From positions 1-52,313 of the forward strand of contig CALWMN010000018.1 in the NCBI GenBank assembly GCA_944381935.1: 52,313 bases of DNA. Direction: 5' to 3'. Within the stretch, counting starts at the first letter, position 1. Each line of letters opens with the position of its first letter. This stretch comes from an uncultured Mediterraneibacter sp. (GTDB lineage Bacteria > Bacillota > Clostridia > Lachnospirales > Lachnospiraceae). Under the pieces are notes generated by a model. That model saw only the letters and a program-made list of their open reading frames with translations. It was not told the DNA's origin and did not search any database. Position numbers and translations under genes: made by a program. Below, in pieces: positions 7,475 through 15,993 of this stretch.

Positions 7475-9289
7475 ATGCTTTTCTTTGATATAATCCCGGT
7501 GAAAAACAACAAGATAAATCAGAACAAGGGCAAGCTGCCCTGGACGGCTGCGGGCATATGCCTGTTTTCCCTGATGATTCTCGCCGGATGCCAGGCAGGA
7601 GAGGGAAAACAGAGTGAGGATAGAAGATTCAGGGAATATACAAGAGAATTATTCTGCCGAGAAGTAGCTGCAAATGCCGTGACACTGCATTATACACTGA
7701 AAGACCCGGAGCAGTACTCCATTGAGGATGCACCTGCGGTTTTCGGAGAGTTCGCGACAGACCCGGCACAAATGAAAGCTGCTTCAGAAAATATGCAGAA
7801 AGCGCTTGAAGAGTTTTCTTATGATGGGCTGAATATCCAGAACAGGATTACATACGACATCCTGGACTATTATCTTGATACAGTGTCAGACTGCGCGGAT
7901 TATCTTCTGTATGACGAACCTATGGGGCTGGTGAGCGGAGTACAGACGCAGCTTCCGGTAATTCTGTCAGAGTACCGGTTTTACAGTGCCGGGGATGTAG
8001 AAACTTACCTTGAGCTGATGAAGAGTACTCCGGAGTACTTTTCTGACCTGGCGGAGTTTGAGAGGGAAAAATCGGCAGCAGGTCTCTTTATGGCGGACTA
8101 TGCCGCAGAGACTGTGATTGGACAGTGTAAGGCATTTTTGGAGATGGGAGATGGAAACTATCTCTATTCAACCTTTGTAGATCGAATCAATGAATTAGAA
8201 GAATTGACGGAGAAAGAAAAAAGTGACTATATACAAGAAAATGCTTTTATGATGGAAAATTATATCTATCCGGCATATCAAAATCTTATTGCTGTGATCG
8301 AAGAATTAAAAGGAACAGGGGTCAATGACGGGGGGTTATCCTATCTGCCGGAAGGAACAGAATATTATGAAATGCTGGTAAAGCAGTCTACAGGAACAGA
8401 TCAGACGGTAAGAGAGCTTGAGGATCTGACAAGAAGGCAGATCGTGGAGGATCTGGAGGCAATGGAAGAAATCGTCGGAATTACGGCAGACAGCGCGAGT
8501 GAAGCGGCTGCCGTCATGGGGACTGAAGAGGCGGAAATGATCCTGGACGAACTGAAAATGGGAATCGGCAAGGCGTTTCCGGATCCACCCGAGACTGTCC
8601 TCGAGGTGAAGTATGTCCCTGAAGCGATGGAAGAACATTTAAGCCCTGCCTTTTACATGATACCTGCGATAGACAATACGCAGGAAAATGTCATCTACAT
8701 CAACCAGGCACAGATGGGAAGCGACCTGACTCTTTATACTACCCTTGCACACGAAGGCTATCCGGGACATCTGTATCAGACTATTTTTTTCGAGGAGACA
8801 GATCCCGATCCCGTACGCAGCCTTTTCAGCTTCGGAGGCTACGTGGAAGGCTGGGCCACATATGCAGAAATGTGCAGCTACTATCTGGCACCCCTGGCAA
8901 AGGAGCAGGCAACTCTCCTGCAGAAGAACAGCTCTATTATACTGGGGCTTTACGCTCTGGCGGATATGGGAATCCATTACGAAGGGTGGAGCAGAATGGA
9001 CACAGTGGCATTTTTCTCCGGGTATGGAATCACAGATGCGGAAACAGTGGAGAGAATCTATGAACTGATTATCGGGTCTCCTGCAAATTATCTGAAATAT
9101 TATATCGGATATGTTCAGTTCCTTGAGCTGAAAAAAGACTGGGCGCAGGAAAAACAGGAAGATTTCTCACAGGAAGAGTTTCACGAGGCAGTCTTAAGCG
9201 TGGGTCCGGCGCCGTTTGAGACTGTAGAGAAATATATGTGGGATATCACGGATGACAGCGGGGATGGAGAGCAGAAGGGGGTGAGATAG
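7475..9289 (+). CDS. DUF885-family lipoprotein, putative zinc metallopeptidase
   Basis: A 604-residue protein. Its N-terminal signal has a basic region, a hydrophobic stretch from residue 23 and a lipobox LAGC with lipidated Cys39, so it should be anchored outside the membrane. The DUF885 hallmark HEGYPGH (residues 426-432) and EGWATYAEMC downstream supply the likely zinc ligands and catalytic glutamate. ATG 7475 has GGAG 5 bases upstream. GTG 7499 also precedes the signal but lacks a ribosome site. The stop codon is one base before spmA, so the two are probably co-transcribed. Substrate unknown; a role in peptide or cell-wall turnover is an inference. Confidence 0.86.
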   Translation: MLFFDIIPVKNNKINQNKGKLPWTAAGICLFSLMILAGCQAGEGKQSEDRRFREYTRELFCREVAANAVTLHYTLKDPEQYSIEDAPAVFGEFATDPAQMKAASENMQKALEEFSYDGLNIQNRITYDILDYYLDTVSDCADYLLYDEPMGLVSGVQTQLPVILSEYRFYSAGDVETYLELMKSTPEYFSDLAEFEREKSAAGLFMADYAAETVIGQCKAFLEMGDGNYLYSTFVDRINELEELTEKEKSDYIQENAFMMENYIYPAYQNLIAVIEELKGTGVNDGGLSYLPEGTEYYEMLVKQSTGTDQTVRELEDLTRRQIVEDLEAMEEIVGITADSASEAAAVMGTEEAEMILDELKMGIGKAFPDPPETVLEVKYVPEAMEEHLSPAFYMIPAIDNTQENVIYINQAQMGSDLTLYTTLAHEGYPGHLYQTIFFEETDPDPVRSLFSFGGYVEGWATYAEMCSYYLAPLAKEQATLLQKNSSIILGLYALADMGIHYEGWSRMDTVAFFSGYGITDAETVERIYELIIGSPANYLKYYIGYVQFLELKKDWAQEKQEDFSQEEFHEAVLSVGPAPFETVEKYMWDITDDSGDGEQKGVR

Positions 9290-9290
9290 G

Positions 9291-9629
9291 ATGTTGAATT
9301 ATCTTTGGGCAGGAATGATATTGATCGGAATCTTATTTGGGGCGTTTAACGGGAAAATGCCGAATATCACAAATGAAGCACTTGACTCGGCGAAGGATGC
9401 GGTAACCCTGTGCATTACCATGATAGGAGTGATGTCATTCTGGACCGGGATTATGGAGATCGCATCACAGGCGGGAATTATCAGAGCGGCATCAAAAAAA
9501 ATGCGGCCGGTCATAAGAGCGCTGTTCCCAGGGATCCCGGAAGGACACAGGGCAAACGAACATATATCGACAAATTTTATCGCAAATATTCTTGGCCTGG
9601 GATGGGCGGCAACGCCCGCCGGAGATTGA
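9291..9629 (+). CDS. spmA: spmA, N-terminal part (interrupted)
   Basis: Residues 1-111 match the first half of SpmA (LWAGMILIGILFGAFNGKMP, TMIGVMSFWTGIMEIASQAG, IANILGLGWAATPAG). After the GGA codon at 9621 the frame enters foreign DNA and stops one codon later (GAT TGA). The missing part, starting GLKAMEELG, is at 19289-19570. Joined at GGA, the two give an uninterrupted SpmA of 203 residues, close to the usual length of about 195. As it stands, this allele cannot make full SpmA. Confidence 0.93.
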   Translation: MLNYLWAGMILIGILFGAFNGKMPNITNEALDSAKDAVTLCITMIGVMSFWTGIMEIASQAGIIRAASKKMRPVIRALFPGIPEGHRANEHISTNFIANILGLGWAATPAGD

Positions 9630-9640
9630 GTTATAATTAT
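9605..9640 (+). other. Left attachment site of the spmA element
   Basis: The spmA reading frame (codons for AATPAG) runs up to GGA at 9621-9623, then switches to element DNA beginning GATTGAGTTATAATTATG. Only GGA is shared with the right end. Inferred core dinucleotide is GG at 9621-9622. Confidence 0.8.
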
Positions 9641-9885
9641 GACAGGTTGAAGAAATCATTGAAAATCAGGGGTTTCCATCGATTTAGTCTCTTTTTTCAT
9701 TTAAAGTGAATGAATACCAAGAATGATACGGTCTGATAGAGAAAAAGCGTTCCGGCCTTAGAAAACCGGATGTGATTTATGTGAAAAATTTTATGATAAA
9801 GGAGTGCCCGGAATAGAAAAGAGGAGAAATACTGCACGAAGTTCTGCTCTTTGATACAATAATACTCAAAAGGAGGAATTGTAAA

Positions 9886-10743
9886 ATGCATAATGTCAAA
9901 ATGATTATCGAAGAACAAATAGAGAGTTATCTTCATATGCTGCGAGAACAGGAACGAGCAAATCAAACAATTAAAAAATACGCCCACGATCTTTCGGCAC
10001 TGGCGATGTGGTTGAATGGACGGGAGTTAAATAAAGAAAACCTCATTACCTGGAAACAGTATCTTATTACGCGATATGCCGCCGCCAGCGTTAATACTAT
10101 GCTGGCGGCAATTAACGGTTTCCTGTCCTTTATGGGGTATCCGGAACTCAAAGTTAAGCCTGTAAAAATTCAACGACAGATTTTTTGCAGCACGGAAAAG
10201 GAATTAACAAAAGCGGAATATTTTCGACTTGTTACAGCCGCAAAGAAAAAGGGTAATGAACGCCTGGCTTTGGTCATCCAGACTATCTGTGGTACAGGAA
10301 TCCGTGTCAGCGAACTTCAGTTCATCACTGCCGAGTCAGTGCGGACAGGCCGGGCTGAGGTGTTCTGCAAGGGAAAACGGCGCAGTATATTTTTGCCAAA
10401 AGATTTGCGAAAAAGTCTTACAAGTTATCTGCGTGCAAAAAAAAGAACGGCGGGACCAGTTTTCCTAACGAAAACCGGGAAACCTCTCGACCGTTCTAAT
10501 ATCTGGCGGGATATGAAAGCGCTTTGCAAAAGCGCGGGTGTAGCACCAACTAAAGTATTTCCTCATAACTTGCGGCATTTGTTTGCCCGAACTTACTATT
10601 CACTGGAAAAAGATTTACTGCGGTTATCAGATATTTTGGGACACTCCAATATATCCACCACCCGTATCTACACAATGGAGAGCGGATATGTCCATGCAAA
10701 GCAACTAAACAAGATGGGATTAATTGCAATTGCTACAACATAA
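9886..10743 (+). CDS. Tyrosine recombinase, probable DNA invertase of the adjacent switch
   Basis: A 285-residue XerC/D-like site-specific recombinase. The N-terminal SAM-like core-binding domain covers about residues 5-85. The catalytic residues are all visible: R140 (GTGIRVSEL), K164 region, H227 and R230 (HNLRH), H253 (LGHSNISTT) and nucleophile Y262 (RIYTM). AGGAGG lies 9 bases before ATG 9886. Its stop codon (10741-10743) falls inside a 25-bp near-palindromic site that recurs inverted at 11004-11028. This makes it the obvious candidate to invert the 0.3 kb segment between them. It might alternatively take part in movement of the whole element. Confidence 0.92.
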   Translation: MHNVKMIIEEQIESYLHMLREQERANQTIKKYAHDLSALAMWLNGRELNKENLITWKQYLITRYAAASVNTMLAAINGFLSFMGYPELKVKPVKIQRQIFCSTEKELTKAEYFRLVTAAKKKGNERLALVIQTICGTGIRVSELQFITAESVRTGRAEVFCKGKRRSIFLPKDLRKSLTSYLRAKKRTAGPVFLTKTGKPLDRSNIWRDMKALCKSAGVAPTKVFPHNLRHLFARTYYSLEKDLLRLSDILGHSNISTTRIYTMESGYVHAKQLNKMGLIAIATT

Positions 10744-10759
10744 GAACTATTATGTTGTA
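10735..10759 (+). repeat. Left inverted recombination site (IRL)
   Basis: 8-bp arm ACAACATA, 8-bp asymmetric spacer AGAACTAT, 8-bp inverted arm TATGTTGT, plus one further matching base: the layout of a tyrosine-recombinase crossover site. It matches the reverse complement of 11004-11028 at 24 of 25 positions. The 3' end of the recombinase gene overlaps it. Confidence 0.88.
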
Positions 10760-10805
10760 GCCAAGACAATAACAGATTTCTATGCGTAGACACCTATACA
10801 TAGCC

Positions 10806-10834
10806 AATATACCAGTTTCACTGCTATAACACAA
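10806..10834 (-). promoter_or_regulatory. Sigma-A-type promoter inside the invertible segment, facing left
   Basis: Minus strand: -35 TTGTGT (10834-10829), 17-base spacer, -10 TATATT (10811-10806). In the present orientation it would read into the 3' end of the recombinase gene as antisense. After inversion it would read through the right site into cheW. Confidence 0.5.
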
Positions 10835-10973
10835 GTAATTTTTGAAAAATACCCCTTTTTTTTAAAGTCAGATGGAAATAGGCACAAAAAAGGGACCGGG
10901 AAAAATTAAGATTTTAACCGGTCTGATTTCCGCGTTTTTTGCTTTTTTTCGTGACCTAACAAAAGGCAGAAGG

Positions 10974-11000
10974 TAAAACTGTGCTCATTAAAGCCCCCAA
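10974..11000 (+). promoter_or_regulatory. Possible sigma-28-like promoter upstream of cheW (weak)
   Basis: TAAA at 10974-10977, a 15-base spacer, then GCCCCCAA at 10993-11000; the flagellar/chemotaxis consensus is TAAA-N15-GCCGATAT. Only about half of the -10 positions match, so this is a candidate supported mainly by the spacing and by the chemotaxis genes downstream. Confidence 0.3.
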
Positions 11001-11003
11001 TTA

Positions 11004-11028
11004 TACAACATAATAGTTCTTACGTTGT
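11004..11028 (-). repeat. Right inverted recombination site (IRR)
   Basis: Inverted copy of 10735-10759 with one difference in an arm (TACGTTGT for TATGTTGT on the plus strand). The 8-bp spacer ATAGTTCT is the exact reverse complement of the left spacer. It lies 64 bp before the cheW start codon. Confidence 0.88.
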
Positions 11029-11091
11029 GCTGACGGATCTAACCTCATCCTATCTAGACGTAGAAATTCGCCGAAGAAAGGAGGTGTCAGG

Positions 11092-11694
11092 ATGATCTCG
11101 GAACAAAGGAAACAAGAACTTGTCTCACAAATTTCCCATTTATCAGACGATCAGGCAGAGACTCTGGAAAAATATATTCTTGAATTATCCGATACACAAT
11201 CAGACCAGCCAGAGGGTGGGAAGAAATATCTTATTTTTACGTGTCAGGATCAAGTATATGGGATTGATATTTCTCAAATAGTACAAATTATTGAAGTTAC
11301 AGATATTATACCACTTCCAAACGCAACATCATATGTTAAAGGTGTCGTAAATATACGGGGAAGTATGGTCCCAATCCTTGATCTCGGGCTTCAGTTGGGA
11401 AAGCATGAGATCACGTACAGCAAGCGTACTTGCATTATCATTGTTACTGTCCGGAACCAGACTTTTGGTTTAATCGTAGATGCAGTACGTGATGTGGAAA
11501 TAATTCATGATGAGGATATTTATGCGCCGCCGGCACAAGTTAACATGGAAATGAATTGCCTGACAGGGATAGCAAAAACAGAATCCGTAGTTCTCTTGTT
11601 GGACGCGAAGCTTTTTATCGCGGAGAATGAGCTGGATTCTCTTGTGACGATCCCATCTGAAATTGACGACCTGGAGAAAAAGGAGAAAACGTAA
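11092..11694 (+). CDS. CheW-type chemotaxis coupling protein
   Basis: A 200-residue protein. A short helical N-terminal extension (1-44) precedes a CheW domain (about 45-190) with [35 protein letters not shown] and LTGIAKTE. CheW bridges chemoreceptors to the CheA kinase. A strong AAAGGAGGTG lies 5 bases before ATG 11092. It overlaps the receptor gene by TAATG, so the two form one translational unit. No cheA is present in the element, so the pair must plug into the host kinase. The position just right of an invertible segment suggests phase-variable expression. Confidence 0.93.
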   Translation: MISEQRKQELVSQISHLSDDQAETLEKYILELSDTQSDQPEGGKKYLIFTCQDQVYGIDISQIVQIIEVTDIIPLPNATSYVKGVVNIRGSMVPILDLGLQLGKHEITYSKRTCIIIVTVRNQTFGLIVDAVRDVEIIHDEDIYAPPAQVNMEMNCLTGIAKTESVVLLLDAKLFIAENELDSLVTIPSEIDDLEKKEKT

Positions 11695-13445
11695 TGAAAA
11701 AAATAAAGAGTCTAAGGGTGAAAACCAGATTAATACTTGGATTTGGTTTTCTAATGCTTCTAATGCTGATTATTTCTGTGATGTCTATATTGGGAATAAG
11801 GGCATTGAGAGCAGAAAATAACGTTCTTATCGAAAAGACGATCGCCAATAACGATTATGTGTGGGAAATGCGCAGAAATCTTCTGTCTGAGCAACGATAT
11901 GAGTTGATGGCACTTATCGAAAGTGATCATGTACAGGTGGAAGAACATCTGGATATGGCACAGCAGGAAGTAGATAAAACGGCAGACCTGTTTAAGCAAT
12001 ATCAGGGAAATTACCGGGTAGACGGAAGCAAAGTTGAACAGTTAGAGGTTTATTTTGAAGAACAGGCTTCCCCAAGAACCGAAATGATGGATCTGCTGCG
12101 GCTCGGGACAGAGGAAGCAAAAGAGAGGGCATATGAAATATTTGCAGAAGAATATAAGCCTTTGGTGGACAAACAGGCTGAAGTATTTTTCGATATAACC
12201 AACGATCAAGTCGCGTTAGCTGAAGCGGAATCAGGAAAGTCAGAAGCTACTTATAGGGCTATTCTTGCGGTACTGGTTAGTATCTTTATAATGGCAACAA
12301 TTATCAGTGTATATGTGACAAGAAAACTGGTAATGCGTATTGCCGCCCCGCTTGTTGAAATTGAGCAGGCTACATACGCACTCTCACAAGGTGATTTTAC
12401 GTCTCAAATTACTTACGACAGTGCCGATGAATTTGGGAATACCTGCAAAAGTATGCAAAGCAGCTTCACAAAACTAAAGGGAATTATTTCTGAAATCTCC
12501 ACTGTGCTGGGGGCATTAAGCAGAGATGATCTTACAGTCAGAGTTTCATCAGATTTCCCGGGAGAAATGCAGGGAATTGTGGTTTCCATACACAGGCTGG
12601 TTGACAGCTTAAATAGAACTATGCGAGAAATCCAGGAATCCGCCAGTCAGATCAATGCAAGTGCCGGGCAGGTTTCCAGCGGAGCACAGGCGTTAGCGCA
12701 GGGGACAACAGAGCAAGCCAGCAGTGTGGAAGAATTGTCTGCAAGAATAACCGAAATTTCCAATCAAGTGAAAATGAATTCAGAAAATGCGGGGACGGCA
12801 AATGTTCTAGCAACTGCTTCTGGAGAAGTGGCGCAATCGACATTGGATAATATGAATGAGATGATTTCCGCTATGCGTGAGATTTCTACGGCTGCTGAGA
12901 ATATTAAAAAGGTGATCAAAGTTATTGATGATATCGCATTTCAGACCAACATTCTTTCACTTAATGCAGCAGTAGAAGCAGCAAGGGCCGGGACAGCAGG
13001 AAAGGGATTTGCTGTAGTTGCGGATGAAGTAAGAAATCTTGCCGGGAAATCGTCAGAAGCAGTCAAAAGTACAACTTCCCTCATTGAAAGCGCACTTAAT
13101 GCAGTTTCTCACGGGGAAGAGATTGCAGAGAGAACTCATACAGCTTTTGAGGGGTTAGCAGAACAGGTGCAGAAAGTAGTATCCACCATTGGTGAAATTT
13201 CTGACGCGTCCAGGGAACAGGCTAATGCGATTCAGGAAATCACCTCCGGAGTAGACCAGATATCTGCGGTTATTCAGACAAACTCTGCGACCAGCCAGGA
13301 AAGTGCGGCAGCCAGTGAGGAACTTTCCGGCCAGGCAAGTATGCTTAATAGCCTGGTCAATCGGTTTCGATTGTCTCAGTCCCAAAATCAATATGATATT
13401 GAGCAGATAGAGAATAACAATTCCAGTACAGAAATCAAGTATTGA
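11694..13445 (+). CDS. Methyl-accepting chemotaxis protein (transmembrane)
   Basis: A 583-residue chemoreceptor. TM1 is at about residues 13-36 and a four-helix-bundle-like sensor domain at about 37-183. TM2 (about 185-207) is followed by HAMP and a long cytoplasmic coiled coil. The highly conserved hairpin tip [20 protein letters not shown], where CheA and CheW bind, is present, as are Glu/Gln-rich methylation helices either side. The C-terminus is a hydrophilic tail without the CheR-tethering pentapeptide. The ligand is unknown. It is translationally coupled to cheW by TAATG. A chemoreceptor is unusual cargo for a serine-recombinase element. Confidence 0.94.
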   Translation: MKKIKSLRVKTRLILGFGFLMLLMLIISVMSILGIRALRAENNVLIEKTIANNDYVWEMRRNLLSEQRYELMALIESDHVQVEEHLDMAQQEVDKTADLFKQYQGNYRVDGSKVEQLEVYFEEQASPRTEMMDLLRLGTEEAKERAYEIFAEEYKPLVDKQAEVFFDITNDQVALAEAESGKSEATYRAILAVLVSIFIMATIISVYVTRKLVMRIAAPLVEIEQATYALSQGDFTSQITYDSADEFGNTCKSMQSSFTKLKGIISEISTVLGALSRDDLTVRVSSDFPGEMQGIVVSIHRLVDSLNRTMREIQESASQINASAGQVSSGAQALAQGTTEQASSVEELSARITEISNQVKMNSENAGTANVLATASGEVAQSTLDNMNEMISAMREISTAAENIKKVIKVIDDIAFQTNILSLNAAVEAARAGTAGKGFAVVADEVRNLAGKSSEAVKSTTSLIESALNAVSHGEEIAERTHTAFEGLAEQVQKVVSTIGEISDASREQANAIQEITSGVDQISAVIQTNSATSQESAAASEELSGQASMLNSLVNRFRLSQSQNQYDIEQIENNNSSTEIKY

Positions 13446-13692
13446 ATTTCTAATGTTTGAATGTTTTCTTGATAAAAACTTACGGGAATACTTGCTTCTC
13501 AGGCAAACTGTATGTATCTGTCAGATTTGCGCCAGCCGCATATCCTTCCCGTGATTCAGCGGCTGCTTCATACCATTCCACCGGAATAATTCACTTTGCG
13601 GGAATGGCATAATGCAGTAATCTATATCACGGGAAACAAGCGTTCTTTTGAAAGTGTATAAGATGCCAGCGCGCGGCGGTGCCGGTATAGTG

Positions 13693-13731
13693 CAGCCTTA
13701 GATTACCTGACGGGAAATAAGGCTGTTTTTT
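13693..13731 (+). terminator. Terminator downstream of cheW-MCP
   Basis: CAGCCTTA (13693-13700) pairs with TAAGGCTG (13718-13725) and is followed directly by six T residues. It would end the chemoreceptor transcript about 250 bp after its stop codon. Confidence 0.75.
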
Positions 13732-13754
13732 ATTAAACCGGAGAAAGGGTTTTA

Positions 13755-13856
13755 ATGTTTGTGAAGAAGATTTCCAAACACATGGAGAGCAGTTTTACGA
13801 TGAAGCATAATATAAAAAATCCGGAAAAATATATGTCAAAGTACAATAAAATCTAG
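13755..13856 (+). CDS. Possible 33-residue basic peptide
   Basis: ATG 13755 follows GAGAAAGGG by 5 bases and opens a 33-codon frame rich in Lys (11 of the 33 residues are Lys or Arg), ending at TAG 13854. No family is recognised. It lies just after a terminator, so it would need its own promoter. Small basic proteins can act as directionality factors, but that is only a guess here. Confidence 0.3.
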   Translation: MFVKKISKHMESSFTMKHNIKNPEKYMSKYNKI

Positions 13857-13961
13857 TATTACATCTTGAAATCCGCATTTTTAAAGCAGAGAGCAACATA
13901 TAAGACAAGCAGATTGTAATATATTAGGAAGGAAGAAATCCGGGAAAGGATATTATGGCAA

Positions 13962-14210
13962 ATGGAAATTCAGGCGATGAGAGATGTGGATGTGACAAAG
14001 GTTGATCCGCAGACACTGATAGATATAAGAGAGATAAAAACGGACAGTAATCTAACTCCAAAGAAGCGGATGGAGCAGTTTATACATCAGATCGGGAATC
14101 CGTATTGTTACAAGTATGGAGATTACATAGTAAAGATTGGATTTGAAGATACAGAAGATACTTTGGAAGACCGGTTGAAAGATTTGATATTAAAAGCCGG
14201 AAGAAGATGA
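13962..14210 (+). CDS. Small conserved protein next to recombinases (DUF6870-like)
   Basis: An 82-residue acidic protein with MRDVDVTKVDPQTLIDIR near the N-terminus and NPYCYKYGDYIVKIGF in the middle. From memory this resembles a small family (DUF6870) often found beside large serine recombinases in clostridial elements; its function is unknown. GGGAAAGGA lies 11 bases before ATG 13962; the internal ATG 13977 is an alternative start. It is separated from the first serine recombinase by 117 bp with two inverted repeats. It could be a recombination accessory or directionality factor (inference). Confidence 0.65.
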   Translation: MEIQAMRDVDVTKVDPQTLIDIREIKTDSNLTPKKRMEQFIHQIGNPYCYKYGDYIVKIGFEDTEDTLEDRLKDLILKAGRR

Positions 14211-14239
14211 GTTTAAAATCTGTATAAGACAAATTCCGA

Positions 14240-14320
14240 CACATATGATAAGATAAGGTCAGGACTAAATCCATATGTGGGAACCTGATTTTATGGGTGA
14301 TTCAGCACTATAAAATCAGG
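14240..14320 (+). promoter_or_regulatory. Paired inverted repeats controlling the first serine recombinase
   Basis: CACATATG (14240-14247) pairs with CATATGTG (14272-14279). CCTGATTTTAT (14284-14294) pairs perfectly with ATAAAATCAGG (14310-14320). The second arm of the latter contains the first three bases of the AGGAGG Shine-Dalgarno of the recombinase (14318-14323), so the hairpin could hide it. Either translational control or a repressor operator is possible. Confidence 0.55.
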
Positions 14321-14327
14321 AGGCATT

Positions 14328-15968
14328 ATGGTGAAAAGAGATATATTCATTTCTTATATGGCAGCTGCATATCTTCGTTTATCAAAAGAAGATGCGGATC
14401 TGCTGTCCACGGCGGATAAGAAGGAAAGCAACAGCATTGCCAATCAAAAGGCATTGATACTCAAAGAGTTGGAATCTATGCCGGATGTTACCCTTTATGA
14501 TATTTATATTGATGATGGCTATACCGGACTGAATTTTGAACGTCCGGGGTTTCATCGTATGCGGAATGACATTTACGACGGAAAAGTAAATATGGTGATC
14601 GTCAAAGACCTGTCCCGCCTGGGGCGTGATTATATTGAATCCGGACGTTATGTGAAAAAGATTTTCCCATCATTAAATGTCCGGTTCGTATCTGTCCTGG
14701 ATCATTTTGACAGCCTCACGGCAACACAAAGCGATCGGAATCTTCTGCTCCCTGTTAAAAACTTTGTCAATGACAGCTACAGCAGGGACATATCGGGAAA
14801 GATACGCAGCCACCAGGAAGTCATGAGGGAAAGCGGTCTTTATATCGGGGCATATGTGGCATATGGCTATAAAAAGTCAGAAGATGATAAAAGACGTATC
14901 GTGCCGGATGAGTATTCAGCGGATATTGTAAAGCGAATTTTTGCATGGAAGCTGGAGGGGATGAGCGCCGGGGGAATCGCTGAGAAACTGAATCAGATAG
15001 GCGTTATCCCACCGTCAGAATATAAGCGGTATATGGGGATTAACTATAAGTGTGGATTTCAGAAGAAAGCGAAAGCAGAATGGTCGGCCGTAACAGTAGG
15101 ACGCATATTAAGAAATAAGATATACATAGGAGTTCTTGAACAGGGCAAAAGTAAAAAGGTTAATTATAAACTGAAAAAAATTGTCCAGAAACCTGAAGCA
15201 GAATGGGCAGTCGTTGAGAACGCACATGAGCCTATCATCAGTAAGGCGGATTTTGAAAATGTGGCCAGACTGCTCCGTGCAGATACAAGGAAGTCTCCTG
15301 GGAAAGATAAAACTTATCTGTTCTCCGGCATGATTTACTGCGGAGAATGTGGGAAGGGCATGGTGCGGCGGACTTCTCAGAGAAAAGACGGCTCCGGCGT
15401 GTGCTATATCTGTTCTACCTATAACAAGGGGGAAGGATGCAGCAGACATGCCATAGAAGAAACCGCCCTGGAGAAAATTGTGCTGGATGCTGTGAACCGT
15501 CATATCGAGCATGTAGAGAGATTAGACCAATTATTGAGTCTGATCGACAGGATGGAGATAAAATATGACGATATTATAGCAAACGATCAGGAGATCCTTC
15601 AGAAATATGAAGAACAGAAACGCTGCAGAGAGATGGAGATTTCTCTTCATAAAGACTTGTTGGATGGAATTATCTCAAAAGAAGAATACAAACAGTTTTC
15701 TCAGATTTATGTTGAACGTGCAAAAGCTGCTGATCAGGCAATTATCTCGCTCCGCAGTGAGCTGGAAAATATTTTTTCAAAAGGTATGCTTAAAAATGAA
15801 TGGATGAAATATTTTATCGAAAACAGAAATATTAAAAAGCTGGACAGAAACATTGTCGTCTCTCTAATTGAGAAAATAGCCATATATGAAGATTCCAGAC
15901 TGGAGATTATCTTCATGTATGAGGACAAATACAAGACAGCCTTAAAGATTGCAGACAGCCTGCCGTGA
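14328..15968 (+). CDS. Large serine recombinase 1 of the spmA element
   Basis: A 546-residue large serine recombinase. The N-terminal resolvase catalytic domain has Ser19 in YLRLSKED and the arginine motif KDLSRLGRDY. YSRDISGKI marks the linker to the recombinase domain (about 170-290). A zinc ribbon begins CGECGKGM, and a long C-terminal coiled coil follows. AGGAGG lies 4 bases before ATG 14328. First of three tandem recombinase genes. The trio lies against the right end of the element and probably catalyses integration and excision at the GGA core in spmA. Confidence 0.93.
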   Translation: MVKRDIFISYMAAAYLRLSKEDADLLSTADKKESNSIANQKALILKELESMPDVTLYDIYIDDGYTGLNFERPGFHRMRNDIYDGKVNMVIVKDLSRLGRDYIESGRYVKKIFPSLNVRFVSVLDHFDSLTATQSDRNLLLPVKNFVNDSYSRDISGKIRSHQEVMRESGLYIGAYVAYGYKKSEDDKRRIVPDEYSADIVKRIFAWKLEGMSAGGIAEKLNQIGVIPPSEYKRYMGINYKCGFQKKAKAEWSAVTVGRILRNKIYIGVLEQGKSKKVNYKLKKIVQKPEAEWAVVENAHEPIISKADFENVARLLRADTRKSPGKDKTYLFSGMIYCGECGKGMVRRTSQRKDGSGVCYICSTYNKGEGCSRHAIEETALEKIVLDAVNRHIEHVERLDQLLSLIDRMEIKYDDIIANDQEILQKYEEQKRCREMEISLHKDLLDGIISKEEYKQFSQIYVERAKAADQAIISLRSELENIFSKGMLKNEWMKYFIENRNIKKLDRNIVVSLIEKIAIYEDSRLEIIFMYEDKYKTALKIADSLP

Positions 15969-15993
15969 GATAAATTGAAGGAGGTATGCAGCA

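Larger units (their letters stand above)
10735..11028. other. Putative invertible promoter segment
   Basis: A stretch of about 290 bp bounded by 25-bp inverted recombination-like sites, between the tyrosine recombinase and the cheW-MCP operon. It holds a good sigma-A-type promoter that at present points left, away from the operon. Near its right end is a weak sigma-28-like promoter pointing to the operon. In the middle is a hairpin GACCGG/CCGGTC (10891-10923) followed by T-rich runs. Inversion would aim the sigma-A-type promoter at cheW. The 8-bp spacers are in inverted orientation, so recombination should invert rather than delete. Confidence 0.75.
13446..13954. other. Long gene-poor stretch in the spmA element
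   Basis: About 510 bp after the chemoreceptor gene. It contains short CGGGAA/TTCCCG motifs scattered in both orientations (near 13482, 13546, 13590, 13631 and 13711), a terminator at 13693-13731 and one doubtful 33-codon frame. No convincing larger gene is visible; it may be decayed or regulatory DNA. Confidence 0.5.

Noticed and set aside
7489-7494. TATAAT as a promoter of the DUF885 lipoprotein
   Set aside because: It lies inside the preferred coding frame (start ATG 7475) and lacks a fitting -35. If the start were further downstream no good start codon would remain.
13446-13692. A protein-coding gene after the chemoreceptor
   Set aside because: Frames are short and broken on both strands with no good ribosome site. 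Only scattered short motifs are seen.
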